64,000 nt of DNA from UBA1205 sp045534635 (GCA_045534635.1 JAZSKB010000011.1:35746-99745), one strand, 5' to 3'. Shown: positions 51,670 to 61,554, counted from the first letter of the stretch. Notes: a model not told the origin generated them from the letters alone. Made by a program: numbers and translations.

Positions 51670-54585
51670 TTAATATCCAAAAATAGTTTCAAGTTTCATG
51701 ATTTTAACTTTTCCAATTTTCTTTAAATATTTCATATCTAAAGATTTTGTATCACCGATAATCATATAAGTGGTAGGTTTACCAGTGATTTTTTCTTTTT
51801 GGAATTTGTTAATATCATTGAAAGTCAATGTTTGAACTTTATTGAAAGTTTCTTCACGAGGGTCTTTGTCTAATCCCATACGTTTCCAGAAAAGGTATGT
51901 CCAAACTTTAGAATCTTTTGTAATGCGTTGAGTACGAATGGTTTTAATTACTGCTTCTTTGGCAATATTGAAAGAAGTTTCGTTATCAGGCATATTTTGA
52001 TATAATTCGTTGAACGCATCAATAGATTGATTTACTTTATCGTTACCACAACCGATATAAGAAATATTGGTGGCTAATTTGTTTGGTCTGTCAGGTTCTG
52101 AATAAATAGACATAGCAGTGTATGCCAAAGCACGAGATTCACGTAATTCTTGGAAAACAATAGCGTTCATACTTCCTCCGAAATAGTTGTTGTACAATTC
52201 AACAACAGGAGAAAGTTCTTTATTGAATTTTTCACCAAAAGAAACACCATAAACAATAGTTTGAGGAGCTTCGTAGTGAGCGATTAACACACGATTTTTA
52301 GTTTGTAGGTCTTCTGTAAACACCATAGGAGTTGGAACGTCTTTCAAATCAGCAGGATTGTGAATGCTATTGATAGCGTCAATAACAACATTAGGAGTTT
52401 GAGGACCATAATAAATAGCGTAATGTTTGTATTTAATCCATTCTTGCAATTTAGCAATCATTTGTTCAGGAGTGATAGCCTTTAATTCTTTCTCTGTCAA
52501 CATGGTTGCTAAATTAGGATTATTGGCACCATAAATACCATAATTAACCAAACGACTTACAATAGCATTTTGATTGCTTTTTGCATTTTCTCTTGATTTT
52601 AAAATATCACTAACAAGATTATTTAAAGCTTCTTGATTAGGTTTTGCATTGGAGATAACATGTTCTAACAATCTCATAACTTCAGGCATATTTTTCGATA
52701 AACCACTAAGTGTTACATAACTTTTTTCTCCACTTGTAGCCATAGAAAATTGGCAACCTAAACGATATAATTCTTCTTTAATTTGTTCAGGAGTGTATTT
52801 ATCAGTACCTAAATATTCTAAATAACCAGCAGCAAGTCCCATATATTTATCGCTCCAAGTACCTATTTCAAAAACATAATGCAAGGTAAACAATTCATTA
52901 TCTTCATTTTTAGTGTAATAAACATTTACTCCATTTTGAGCAGATACTGTTTGAATATCATTGTTAAAATCTAAATAAACAGGTTCAATGTCTTCAATTT
53001 TTCTATTTTCAATCATTTTCACGAAGTCGCTTTTATCTTCACGATTGATTTTGATAGGGGTTATTTTAGGTTTTTTAATTTTGTCTATGTCAGTTGGTTT
53101 TCCTTTTCTTTTGTAAACAATAACATAATTGTCTTTTGTAAGGTGTTTTTTTGCAAAATCAACGATTTGTTGTTTTGTTATTTTTGATAAAACATCAAAT
53201 TCTGCGATTTTGTCTTTCCAAGGAATATCCAAATAGAACGCTTCTTCCATCATAGCGGCTCTACCATAATTGCTTTCGATATCGCTCATTTCACGTTTAC
53301 GCAATTCGTTAATAGATGCTTCTAAAAGCCATTCAGGGAAATCGCCATTAGCCAATTTTTCAATTTGTTCTAATAAAATATCACGAACTTCTTCCAAGGT
53401 TTGACCTGCTTTTGGACTTCCGTACATTAACAAATAAGAATAATCGTGTAACATTGAAGGAGTACTACCAGCATTCAAACAACGTTGTTTTTGGTTGATA
53501 TTCAAATCAACAAGTCCTGCATAGCCATTGGTTAAAATCATATCAGCCATAATCAACAATGGAATTTCTTCGCTATTAGGATTGCCAAAACGCCATGCTA
53601 AAGATACATTTTCAGCATCTTTTCCAATAACTTCTTTTACAATAGGAGATGTTATAGGTTGTTCTGGTGTAAACGTGAAATCAGGAATTGTTTTTGCTTG
53701 CATTTGTCCCATATATTTATCCACGATTTTTATTGCTTCTTCTGGGTCAAAATCTCCTGCCATAATGATAGCCATATTGTTTGGCACATAATAAGTGTTA
53801 AAGAAATTTTTTACATTGGTAATAGATGGATTTCTTAAACAATATTGAGAGCCAATAGTGGTTTGAGTCCCGTAAGGATGATTAGGAAACAATGCTTCCA
53901 TTAATGCAGTACTTACGCGTCTTCTGTCTTGTGTAAGTGTCATGTTTTTTTCTTCATAAATAGTTTCCAATTCAGTATGGAATAAACGTAAAACTGGATT
54001 TTGAAAACGGTCTGATTGAATTATGAAGAAGTTTTCCAATTGATTTGATGGAATTTCTTCGTAATAGTTGGTAAAATCAACCCAAGTACCTGCATTTGTT
54101 CCTTGTGAACCAATAATAGACATTAATTTGTCGTATTCATTTGGAATAGCATATTTTGATGCTAATTGAGAAATACTATCAATTTGTTTGTAAATTGCTT
54201 TTCTTTCTTCAACTTGAGATTCATCAATTTTTCGATAAACTTCAAACAAACGTTCTATTTCGTTCAATAATGGTTCTTCGGCTTCATAATTGTTGGTACC
54301 AAAATTTTTAGAACCTTTAAACATTAGATGTTCAAAGTAATGTGCTAAACCTGTAGTTTCAGCAGGGTCTAATTTACTACCGGCTTTAGTCGCGATAGTA
54401 ATTTTTACAGTAGGGTCGTTTTTGTAAACGGACATGTACACTTTTAGTCCATTGTCGAGAGTGTAAATACGTGCTTTGATTGGGTCATTAGGATAGGTTT
54501 CGTATTTGTATTGTTTTTGTGCAACAATTTCTCCTATTACAGAGCAAAATACAAATCCAATTAACAATAATTTTTTCATACGCAT
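51670..54585 (-). CDS. M16 (pitrilysin-type) zinc metalloprotease, exported
   Basis: The protein has 971 residues. After a signal peptide, the first M16 domain carries the inverted zinc motif HYFEHLMFKG (HxxEH), with a distal Glu in ELETIYEEKNM. Two M16_C domains and a second, inactive M16-like half follow, including the QELRESRALAYTAMS segment. Pairs of M16 halves form a closed chamber that degrades peptides. In Bacteroidota these are often periplasmic or outer-membrane-associated. A second in-frame Met two codons later (MKKLLLIG) is an alternative start. No operon partners are close. Confidence 0.92.
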   Translation of the reverse strand: MRMKKLLLIGFVFCSVIGEIVAQKQYKYETYPNDPIKARIYTLDNGLKVYMSVYKNDPTVKITIATKAGSKLDPAETTGLAHYFEHLMFKGSKNFGTNNYEAEEPLLNEIERLFEVYRKIDESQVEERKAIYKQIDSISQLASKYAIPNEYDKLMSIIGSQGTNAGTWVDFTNYYEEIPSNQLENFFIIQSDRFQNPVLRLFHTELETIYEEKNMTLTQDRRRVSTALMEALFPNHPYGTQTTIGSQYCLRNPSITNVKNFFNTYYVPNNMAIIMAGDFDPEEAIKIVDKYMGQMQAKTIPDFTFTPEQPITSPIVKEVIGKDAENVSLAWRFGNPNSEEIPLLIMADMILTNGYAGLVDLNINQKQRCLNAGSTPSMLHDYSYLLMYGSPKAGQTLEEVRDILLEQIEKLANGDFPEWLLEASINELRKREMSDIESNYGRAAMMEEAFYLDIPWKDKIAEFDVLSKITKQQIVDFAKKHLTKDNYVIVYKRKGKPTDIDKIKKPKITPIKINREDKSDFVKMIENRKIEDIEPVYLDFNNDIQTVSAQNGVNVYYTKNEDNELFTLHYVFEIGTWSDKYMGLAAGYLEYLGTDKYTPEQIKEELYRLGCQFSMATSGEKSYVTLSGLSKNMPEVMRLLEHVISNAKPNQEALNNLVSDILKSRENAKSNQNAIVSRLVNYGIYGANNPNLATMLTEKELKAITPEQMIAKLQEWIKYKHYAIYYGPQTPNVVIDAINSIHNPADLKDVPTPMVFTEDLQTKNRVLIAHYEAPQTIVYGVSFGEKFNKELSPVVELYNNYFGGSMNAIVFQELRESRALAYTAMSIYSEPDRPNKLATNISYIGCGNDKVNQSIDAFNELYQNMPDNETSFNIAKEAVIKTIRTQRITKDSKVWTYLFWKRMGLDKDPREETFNKVQTLTFNDINKFQKEKITGKPTTYMIIGDTKSLDMKYLKKIGKVKIMKLETIFGY

Positions 54586-54642
54586 AATATTTAATGAATG
54601 ATTAACTGATTTATTTTTCTATTTTTTGATTTATTATATTAA

Positions 54643-55395
54643 TTAATAATTTACATGTAAATGCAATGCTTCTTGAAGAAGATGAATATTTTCATTGTCA
54701 TACATCATCATTTTTTTTATTTGGTTTACATCTGACATATCAACAGTTTCAATATTAATTTCCTGTGGAATTTCAAGAGACAATATTATTTCAATATCTA
54801 ATTTACTTTTGGTTTTTAACAATTCTATTAATTCAGATTTTGCGTTATCAATAAGATTATAATACAATTGATTAGGAATATGAAGATTTATTTTTTGATT
54901 GTCAATTATATCGAAAGGTATCATTTTTAAAAACAATTGTAATATAATGTTTTTATTTGATAAATTATCAATACAATCTATCCAAATCTCTTGTAAATTA
55001 ATTTTTTTATTTTGATTTTCTTTATCTTCACCTTCTGCATTATTATTGTCTTCAATAATTTCTTCATTTTCGTTATCTGTAAAAGATGTTTCTATATCTA
55101 CCTCATTGATTGGAGGAATAATTCCTTCAATTACAGAATTTTGTGGCGTTGTTTTTTCTGATGAAACAACATTCTTTTCTTCATCATTATTTTTGATAGA
55201 TAGAGGTGTTTCATTTGTAGAAATGTTGTTGTAAACGCCATTTAGAGAAGTGGTATGAAAATCTTTTCTAACAGTAGGACGACGAAAAGCAATATTTGCA
55301 ACAGAACTATTTGTATTAGTTGTTGCCTCGTTGGTTTCTATAATATTATCGCTTATCGCCTCACGATTGCCTGACTTTTTCCATATTGCAAGCAC
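54643..55395 (-). CDS. dnaX: DnaX C-terminal (tau-specific) region in a shifted frame
   Basis: The frame of 250 codons overlaps the end of dnaX by 35 bases. Its opening has no proper start (only GTG at 55395). It begins with a disordered, Asn/Glu-rich linker (RRPTVRKDFHTTSLN, then an acidic stretch). It ends in a folded domain (QEIWIDCIDNLSNKNIILQLF to NENIHLLQEALHLHVNY) that matches the Bacteroidota DnaX C-terminus, which binds the polymerase alpha subunit and DnaB in tau. Joining the frames needs +1 (or -2) at an A5 run near 55380. See the dnaX entry and findings. Confidence 0.82.
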   Translation of the reverse strand: MLAIWKKSGNREAISDNIIETNEATTNTNSSVANIAFRRPTVRKDFHTTSLNGVYNNISTNETPLSIKNNDEEKNVVSSEKTTPQNSVIEGIIPPINEVDIETSFTDNENEEIIEDNNNAEGEDKENQNKKINLQEIWIDCIDNLSNKNIILQLFLKMIPFDIIDNQKINLHIPNQLYYNLIDNAKSELIELLKTKSKLDIEIILSLEIPQEINIETVDMSDVNQIKKMMMYDNENIHLLQEALHLHVNY

Positions 55396-56467
55396 GCATC
55401 AAAGACACTTCAACATGGAGTCGTTTGTTGGCAGAAGTTTTGTATTTGGCTTCGTATTCGGTAAACAATGAGAGTAATTTTACCAATTGTTTCATTTCTA
55501 ATTGATTTGCTTGCTCTTTGTATTTATTTTTTACATTGTCGGTAACAGCAAGCAATGGTAAAGTTCCAGCATTTTTACATACTGCCAAATTTCTTAAATG
55601 TTCGGAAAGACCTGCTAAAAAATGTGCTCCCTCAAACCCTTTTTCCATAATTTTATCGTAGAGTAAAAGGGCATTAGCAGTATCTTCTTTTATGATATTG
55701 TCTATCATTTGGAAAAAATAATCATAATCTAAAATATTTAAGTTTTCGATAACACTGCTATAGGTAAGATTAGCATTGGTAAAACTTACCATTTGGTCGA
55801 ACATAGAAAGAGCATCTCTTAATCCACCATCTGCTTTTTGAGAAATGATATGTAAAGCATCTCGTTCGTATTGTATATGTTCAGTGTCGGCAATAGAAAT
55901 TAAATGTTGTACAATGTCATCAACTCCAATTCGTTTAAAATCAAATATTTGACAGCGAGAAAGAATAGTTGGTAATATTTTATGTTTTTCGGTGGTTGCT
56001 AAAATAAATTTTGCGTAAGCAGGTGGTTCTTCCAATGTTTTTAAAAATGCGTTGAAAGCAGCCTGCGATAACATGTGCACCTCATCGATGATATATACTT
56101 TGTAGGCAACACCCATAGGCGGGATTCTTACTTGGTCGATAAGTTCTCGCATTTCGTCAACTCCATTGTTGGACGCTGCATCTAATTCAAAAACACTAAA
56201 CGAAGCAGAAGATGCAAAAGAACGGCAAGATTCACATTCATTGCATGCTTCTCCTTCGGGAGTCCGATTAGAACAATTGATAGTTTTTGCTAATATACGA
56301 GCACAAGTGGTTTTTCCTACACCACGGGGACCGCAAAATAAAAATGCTTGTCCTAATTGTTGTTTTACAATTGCATTCTTCAATGTTGTAGTGATAGCAC
56401 TTTGTCCTACAACAGTTGAAAAATTTTGAGGACGATATTTTCTGGCAGAAACAATAAAATCACTCAT
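55361..56467 (-). CDS. dnaX: DNA polymerase III subunit gamma/tau, domains I-III
   Basis: The protein has 368 residues. Walker A is GPRGVGKTT (46-54). The zinc-binding cysteines are C65, C75, C78 and C81, Walker B is VYIIDEVHML, and the SRC motif sits in ILSRCQIF. The collar-domain helices end near HVEVSLMRACN. These are the clamp-loader ATPase domains I-III. The frame stops right at the end of domain III, where E. coli gamma also ends soon after. The tau-specific domains continue in the overlapping frame at 54643-55395. The start overlaps the purE stop by one base. Confidence 0.93.
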   Translation of the reverse strand: MSDFIVSARKYRPQNFSTVVGQSAITTTLKNAIVKQQLGQAFLFCGPRGVGKTTCARILAKTINCSNRTPEGEACNECESCRSFASSASFSVFELDAASNNGVDEMRELIDQVRIPPMGVAYKVYIIDEVHMLSQAAFNAFLKTLEEPPAYAKFILATTEKHKILPTILSRCQIFDFKRIGVDDIVQHLISIADTEHIQYERDALHIISQKADGGLRDALSMFDQMVSFTNANLTYSSVIENLNILDYDYFFQMIDNIIKEDTANALLLYDKIMEKGFEGAHFLAGLSEHLRNLAVCKNAGTLPLLAVTDNVKNKYKEQANQLEMKQLVKLLSLFTEYEAKYKTSANKRLHVEVSLMRACNMEKVRQS

Positions 56468-56955
56468 TATTTTTCTTGTAATTTGTTATTGGCTTCAATG
56501 ACTTTCTTTTTCAAAGATGTTTTGAAGTCAAGAAGTTTTTCGTATAAGTTATTATCGCCTGTAGCAATCATTTGAGCGGCTAATATAGCTGCGTTGCGAG
56601 CATTGTTCAATGCTACAGTGGCAACAGGTATTCCTGATGGCATTTGTAAAATAGATAATATGGAGTCCCAACCATCTACAGAATTGGACGATTTGATAGG
56701 AACACCAATCACAGGAATTGCAGTAAATGCAGCAACTACTCCCGGCAAATGAGCCGCTCCACCGGCTCCAGCAATAATTACTTTTGTTCCTTTGGCTTTG
56801 GCTTGTGTTGCAAATTCCATAACCAATTCTGGTGTACGATGTGCCGATAATGCGTAATAATCGCAGTCTATATTCATCTCTTTCAAGAACTTAATAGCAT
56901 CTTCCATAATCGGAAAATCAGAAGTGCTACCCATAATAATACTTACTGTTGCCAT
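56467..56955 (-). CDS. purE: N5-carboxyaminoimidazole ribonucleotide mutase PurE
   Basis: The protein has 162 residues. It has the MGSTSDFPIME phosphate loop, SAHRTPE with the catalytic His, GAGGAAHLPGVVA, and SILQMPSGIPVATVA. This class I PurE converts N5-CAIR to CAIR in purine synthesis. It is first in a minus-strand transcript with dnaX, whose start overlaps its stop (TAATG). Promoter box at 56979-56987. Confidence 0.95.
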   Translation of the reverse strand: MATVSIIMGSTSDFPIMEDAIKFLKEMNIDCDYYALSAHRTPELVMEFATQAKAKGTKVIIAGAGGAAHLPGVVAAFTAIPVIGVPIKSSNSVDGWDSILSILQMPSGIPVATVALNNARNAAILAAQMIATGDNNLYEKLLDFKTSLKKKVIEANNKLQEK

Positions 56956-56978
56956 ATTTTTTTATTGAAGTTTATTTT

Positions 56979-56987
56979 GCAAAGGTA
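56979..56987 (-). promoter_or_regulatory. Promoter -7 box of purE-dnaX
   Basis: TACCTTTGC on the minus strand, 23 bases before the purE start. Confidence 0.75.
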
Positions 56988-57224
56988 ACATTTTTTAATT
57001 TAATAACTTCTAATTGTTGATAAAAATTTTTTTTTTTGATATTGATTTTTATCAAAGAAACTATTTCTTTCTGGGCGAAAACTATCTTTAAAAATATTTT
57101 TTTATTGATAAATAAAATAACTTTTTTGATTTAAAATGTTGACAATAAGTCAATGTTTATATAAATTTTGTTAAAATACTTGCAATAAAAATAGAAGAAT
57201 GTAGATTTTAACAAAAAAAAATGA

Positions 57225-57233
57225 TACCTTTGC
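57225..57233 (+). promoter_or_regulatory. Promoter -7 box of the tig-clpP-clpX operon
   Basis: TACCTTTGC, 35 bases before the tig ATG. Confidence 0.78.
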
Positions 57234-57268
57234 AGTTTTGAATATGTAAATGTATAAAAATTAAACGA

Positions 57269-58645
57269 ATGGATATTAAAAGAAATCAGATAGGTGATTT
57301 GAATGAAATTATCACCATTAATTTTGCACCAAGTGACTATAAAGAAAAGGTAGAAAAATCGTTGAAAGATTTGAAACGTAAAATTTCAGAACCCGGATTT
57401 CGTCAAGGTCATGTACCGATGTCGCTTATTGAAAAAAAGTATGGAAAAAGTGTTTTAGCAGATGAGTTAAACAAATTGACCAATGATGGTTTGATGAATT
57501 ATTTTCAAGAAAATAAATTGAATATTTTGTTTGAACCTATTGCAAAACCAGAAAATACTATTGGTGATTTTGACCAACCAGACAATTTTTCTTTTAATTT
57601 TGAAATTGGTTTACGTCCAGAAGTTGTAGTAAATTACGAAATAGCAAACAAAGTATCAGCATATCGTATTGTTGCAACCGCTCAAGAAATAGATACAGAA
57701 ATTGCTTCAATGCGTAAACGTGTTGGTAAATTTTCTTCAACAGAAGAAGTTGTTGACGGAGATATGTTGTTGGTAAGTTTAACACCAGAAGAAGGAGAAT
57801 CTTTTACTTCAACTTTGATACTATCTTATTTAAAAGACGAAGAGCAAAAGAAAATTATTGGCAAAAAATTGCATGATACATTCTTTTTAGATACAACAAC
57901 GGCTTTTGTTAGCGATTACGAACGTTCTACTTTCTTGAAAGTGAAAATGGACGAGTTGGAAAATGCTCCTAAAATGGTGACAATTAAAATAGATGCTGTT
58001 CATCATGTAGAACCTGCCGATTTAGATGAAGAATTTTTCAATAAAATGTTCCCAGATAAGAGTGTTACCGATGAACAAGGTCTTGTTGACAGAATCAAAT
58101 CTCAAATAGAATTGCGTTATGTTAACGATGCAAATATGATTTTCCGTAATAAAGTTATTGATGCTTTGTTAGATAATATTTCAGTGACTTTACCTGATAA
58201 TTTTATCAAACAATATTTGGTAACAACTAACGAACAATATACTGCAGAAAATATTGACGAACAATATGAAAATATAAGAAAATCAATTGTTTACCAATTG
58301 TTAGAAGGTCAAATTATTGCAGATTGTAAGATAGAAGTAAAACATGACGATGTTGTAAAATATATCAATGACTATGTTCGTATGAGTTATTTTGGAACAA
58401 CTGATTTATCGGAAGAACAAGAAGCACATGTAACTCGATTTGCAAGTGAAATGATAAAAAGCAAAGAAAATTATATGAATGCTTATGATAATCTTATCTA
58501 CGAAAAAATGACTGAAGGATTGAAAGAAAAATTGAATCCAAAAGTTAAAGATGTTAATTATAAAGAATTTATGGATGAAGTTAGTGGTGAAAAAAAAGTA
58601 AAAGCGACAAAAAACACTAAAACCACTAAAACTGCAAAAAAATAG
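57269..58645 (+). CDS. tig: Trigger factor
   Basis: The protein has 458 residues. The ribosome-binding N-domain is present, with GFRQGHVPMSLIEKKYG as the signature loop (the FRxGxxP motif). The middle is the degenerate PPIase-like region of Bacteroidota trigger factors. A helical C-terminal chaperone domain ends in a Lys/Thr-rich tail. It catches nascent chains at the exit tunnel. It lies upstream of clpP (6 bases) and clpX, the classic tig-clpP-clpX order. Confidence 0.92.
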   Translation: MDIKRNQIGDLNEIITINFAPSDYKEKVEKSLKDLKRKISEPGFRQGHVPMSLIEKKYGKSVLADELNKLTNDGLMNYFQENKLNILFEPIAKPENTIGDFDQPDNFSFNFEIGLRPEVVVNYEIANKVSAYRIVATAQEIDTEIASMRKRVGKFSSTEEVVDGDMLLVSLTPEEGESFTSTLILSYLKDEEQKKIIGKKLHDTFFLDTTTAFVSDYERSTFLKVKMDELENAPKMVTIKIDAVHHVEPADLDEEFFNKMFPDKSVTDEQGLVDRIKSQIELRYVNDANMIFRNKVIDALLDNISVTLPDNFIKQYLVTTNEQYTAENIDEQYENIRKSIVYQLLEGQIIADCKIEVKHDDVVKYINDYVRMSYFGTTDLSEEQEAHVTRFASEMIKSKENYMNAYDNLIYEKMTEGLKEKLNPKVKDVNYKEFMDEVSGEKKVKATKNTKTTKTAKK

Positions 58646-58651
58646 ATAATT

Positions 58652-59326
58652 ATGTTTAATATTCAAGATGAATTTCAGAAGTACGCAGTCAAACATCGAG
58701 GTATTAGTAGTATGACTATGCATAGATATACTTCTGTTTTAAATGATTATATTACACCAAATATTATAGAAGAACGTCAATTGAATGCAGTTTCTATGGA
58801 CGTATTTTCTCGTTTGATGATGGATAGAATCATTTTTTTGGGTGTCCCTATATATGATGATGTAGCCAATATTATACAAGCACAATTGTTGTTTTTAGAA
58901 TCTGTTGACGCTCAAAAAGATATACAAATATATATCAATTCTCCGGGAGGTTCGGTGTATGCTGGTTTGGGTATTTACGATACTATGCAGTATATAGGAG
59001 CAGATGTGGCTACAATTTGCACAGGAATGGCAGCCTCAATGGCAGCAGTATTGCTTTGTGCTGGTCATGAAAATAAGCGTTCTGCCTTGAAACATGCTCG
59101 CGTAATGATTCATCAACCGATGGGAGGTGCTTCTGGACAAGCCTCTGATATAGAAATAGAAGCCCGTGAAATCCAAAAAATTAAAAATGAATTGTACGAA
59201 ATTATCGCTACACATTCTCACCAAGAATTCGATAAAGTGTGGAAAGATAGCGATAGAGATTATTGGATGACGGCTCAAGAGGCAAAAGAGTACGGAATGA
59301 TAGACGAAATTTTACAACGCGTTTAA
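58652..59326 (+). CDS. clpP: ATP-dependent Clp protease proteolytic subunit
   Basis: The protein has 224 residues. The catalytic Ser is in GMAASMAA (S129), the His in HQPMGG (H154), and the Asp in the RDYW segment near the end. The preceding NSPGGSVYAGLGIYDTMQ is the handle and ClpX-interaction region. The N-terminal extension (FQKYAVKHRGIS) is typical of Bacteroidota ClpP. It forms the degradation chamber used by ClpX. Two bases separate it from clpX. Confidence 0.95.
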   Translation: MFNIQDEFQKYAVKHRGISSMTMHRYTSVLNDYITPNIIEERQLNAVSMDVFSRLMMDRIIFLGVPIYDDVANIIQAQLLFLESVDAQKDIQIYINSPGGSVYAGLGIYDTMQYIGADVATICTGMAASMAAVLLCAGHENKRSALKHARVMIHQPMGGASGQASDIEIEAREIQKIKNELYEIIATHSHQEFDKVWKDSDRDYWMTAQEAKEYGMIDEILQRV

Positions 59327-59327
59327 A

Positions 59328-60548
59328 ATGGCTAAAAATAAACGTTATTGCTCTTTTTGTCGCAGAGAAGAATCAGAAGATAATCTGCTTTTAGAAGGTC
59401 CAGAAGGAAAAATTTGTGAACATTGTGTGGCACGTTGTGCTGAAATTTTGGAACAAGTAAGGGGTGAAAGTTTATCTAAAAAAAAGACTTCAAAACCTTC
59501 TCCAAAATTTAAAATGACTAAAACACCTAAACAAATTAAGGCATATTTAGACCAATATGTTATAGGACAAGAAGAAGCCAAAAAAGTGCTTTCGGTTGCT
59601 GTGTACAATCATTACAAACGTATTGATTATTACAATAAAAGAAAAGAAGATGATGTTGAAATTGAAAAATCGAATATTATCCTCATTGGAGAAACCGGAA
59701 CAGGAAAAACTCTTCTTGCAAAATCAATAGCGGCATTGATAGATGTGCCTTTTTGTATAGCAGATGCAACTGTTTTTACTCAAGCCGGATATGTTGGAGA
59801 AGATGTTGAAAGTATTTTAAGTCGTTTGTTACAAGCAGCAGATTATGATGTTGCAAAGGCTGAACGTGGTATTGTTTTTATTGATGAAATTGATAAATTA
59901 GCAAGAGCCGTAGATAATCCTTCAATTACACGAGATGTGTCTGGTGAAGGTGTGCAACAGGCTTTGTTGAAATTGTTAGAAGGAAGTATTGTTAATGTTC
60001 CACCAGAAGGAGGCAGAAAACATCCTGAACAAAAATTTATACAAGTCAATACTCAACATATTCTTTTTATTGGTGGAGGGGCTTTCGATGGAATAGAAAG
60101 AAGAATTGCCAATAGATTGAATACGAGTGCTATCGGTTACAAGAAAAAAGAAGTTGCTAAAACAAAAGAACATCTTTTGGAACATGTTGCAGCACCAGAT
60201 TTGAAAGCCTTTGGTTTGATTCCTGAAATTTGTGGGCGTTTTCCGTTGATTACTCATTTATTACCACTAAACAAAGAGAGTATGAAAAAAATATTGTTAG
60301 AACCTAAAAATGCTCTGGTGAAACAATATGCAAAATTGTTGGAATTAGATGGTATTCAACTCAATTTTAATGAAAATGCTTTAGATTGTATTGTAGATAA
60401 AGCAATGGATTTAAAGTTAGGTGCTCGTGGTTTACGTTCTATTTTAGAACAAGTAATGACCGATGCTATGTACGATATGAATGCTGAAAAACAATTGGAT
60501 ATTGATGTAAAATATGTAGAACAAATGTTAAAACATATTGCTTTGTAA
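59328..60548 (+). CDS. clpX: ATP-dependent unfoldase ClpX
   Basis: The protein has 406 residues. An N-terminal zinc finger (CSFCRRE and CEHCVARC) precedes the AAA+ module with Walker A GETGTGKTLLA, Walker B GIVFIDEIDKLA and the pore loop in AGYVGEDV. The ICGRFP segment is the RKH-like region, and LGARGLRSI the sensor 2 region. It recognises and unfolds substrates for ClpP. It is the last gene of the operon. Confidence 0.96.
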   Translation: MAKNKRYCSFCRREESEDNLLLEGPEGKICEHCVARCAEILEQVRGESLSKKKTSKPSPKFKMTKTPKQIKAYLDQYVIGQEEAKKVLSVAVYNHYKRIDYYNKRKEDDVEIEKSNIILIGETGTGKTLLAKSIAALIDVPFCIADATVFTQAGYVGEDVESILSRLLQAADYDVAKAERGIVFIDEIDKLARAVDNPSITRDVSGEGVQQALLKLLEGSIVNVPPEGGRKHPEQKFIQVNTQHILFIGGGAFDGIERRIANRLNTSAIGYKKKEVAKTKEHLLEHVAAPDLKAFGLIPEICGRFPLITHLLPLNKESMKKILLEPKNALVKQYAKLLELDGIQLNFNENALDCIVDKAMDLKLGARGLRSILEQVMTDAMYDMNAEKQLDIDVKYVEQMLKHIAL

Positions 60549-60590
60549 AAATATTTTTCAACAAATGCTTATTATATTAATAAAAAATTG

Positions 60591-60599
60591 TACCTTTGC
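60591..60599 (+). promoter_or_regulatory. Promoter -7 box of the DUF177-rpmF transcript
   Basis: TACCTTTGC, 21 bases before the GTG start of the DUF177 gene. Confidence 0.75.
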
Positions 60600-60620
60600 A
60601 CGTTGAATTAGTTAAGTCTT

Positions 60621-61157
60621 GTGGAAGAAGAAATATATTTCAATCAATTTGATATAAATCTGAGTTCTATGAAAATAGGGACTCATGAGAGAAATATAAA
60701 AATCACACAAACGTTCTTTGAAAAACATATCAATGAAGATATAATTGATGCAAATGTTGACATACATTTGAACATCATTAGAGATGAAACCATGTTAGTT
60801 CTCAAATTTGACATACATGGTAATTTGATTTCACAATGCGATATTTGTTTAGACAATGTAACTATTGCAGTGTCTGCCAAAGAAGATTTAATATTGAAGA
60901 TTGTGGAAAAAACTCAAGAAAGTGATGACGAAAATGTTGTCTTTATCACAGATAAAGATAAAATGTACAACATAGAACAATTTGTATATGAATCTCTTAT
61001 ATTGATGTTGCCAATGCGAAAAGTGCATTCTGGACAAGGAAACGATAAATGTGACCCTACCATGTTAGATTTAATTGAAAAAGCAGCACAAACCAAAAAT
61101 GAATCGCAAATAGATGAAAGGTGGAGTGCTCTAAAAAATATAAAATTTGAAGATTAG
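60621..61157 (+). CDS. DUF177/YceD family protein
   Basis: The protein has 178 residues and starts at a GTG; no ATG lies nearer the fold. It contains the DUF177 core LISQCDICLDNVTIAV, with the CxxC pattern, and the late YESLILMLPMRKVHSGQGNDKCDP segment. YceD is found ahead of rpmF in most bacteria and is required for 23S rRNA and 50S maturation in some. It is followed by rpmF after 39 bases. Confidence 0.9.
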   Translation: MEEEIYFNQFDINLSSMKIGTHERNIKITQTFFEKHINEDIIDANVDIHLNIIRDETMLVLKFDIHGNLISQCDICLDNVTIAVSAKEDLILKIVEKTQESDDENVVFITDKDKMYNIEQFVYESLILMLPMRKVHSGQGNDKCDPTMLDLIEKAAQTKNESQIDERWSALKNIKFED

Positions 61158-61196
61158 TAATAGTAAAAAATAGTATATAATTAAAATATAATAGTC

Positions 61197-61382
61197 ATGC
61201 CAAATCCAAAGAGAAGACACTCAGCAACAAGACGAGATAAAAGAAGAACTCACGATAAAGCGATAGCACCTCAATTGACTTCTTGTTCAAATTGCGGTAC
61301 CGCTGTTTTATATCATCATGTATGCCCAGAATGCGGTTATTATCGTGGAGAGTTAGCTATTGAACCAAAAGTTCAAGCATAG
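61197..61382 (+). CDS. rpmF: 50S ribosomal protein L32 (bL32)
   Basis: The protein has 61 residues. It starts MPNPKRRHSATRRDKRRTHD and carries a complete zinc ribbon, CSNCGTAVLYHHVCPECGYY, with four cysteines, so this is the zinc-bound form. It is a core 50S component, co-transcribed with the DUF177 gene and followed by a terminator. Confidence 0.97.
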   Translation: MPNPKRRHSATRRDKRRTHDKAIAPQLTSCSNCGTAVLYHHVCPECGYYRGELAIEPKVQA

Positions 61383-61400
61383 TATAACTAAATGTATAAC

Positions 61401-61428
61401 GCCGAGCCCGATGTGCTCGGCTTTTTTT
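61401..61428 (+). terminator. Terminator after rpmF
   Basis: GCCGAGC, 7-base loop, GCTCGGC, then seven T. Confidence 0.9.
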
Positions 61429-61545
61429 GTTGTAAACTTGTATCGTGTGGGTTGTAATGTGGCAACGATACTTTTTATAGTGGAATTTATTAAAAAAACT
61501 CACTTCATATATTTGATTTGGAGTCGTTTTTTAATTTTAAAATGG

Positions 61546-61554
61546 TATCTTTGC
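61546..61554 (+). promoter_or_regulatory. Promoter -7 box of glnS
   Basis: TATCTTTGC, about 50 bases before the glnS start; TTTG at 61512 is a -33 candidate. Confidence 0.75.

Larger units (their letters stand above)
56956..57268. other. Divergent promoter region of purE and tig
   Basis: No gene is seen in these 313 AT-rich bases. They hold the purE box on the minus strand (TACCTTTGC at 56979-56987) and the tig box on the plus strand (TACCTTTGC at 57225-57233). Confidence 0.75.
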
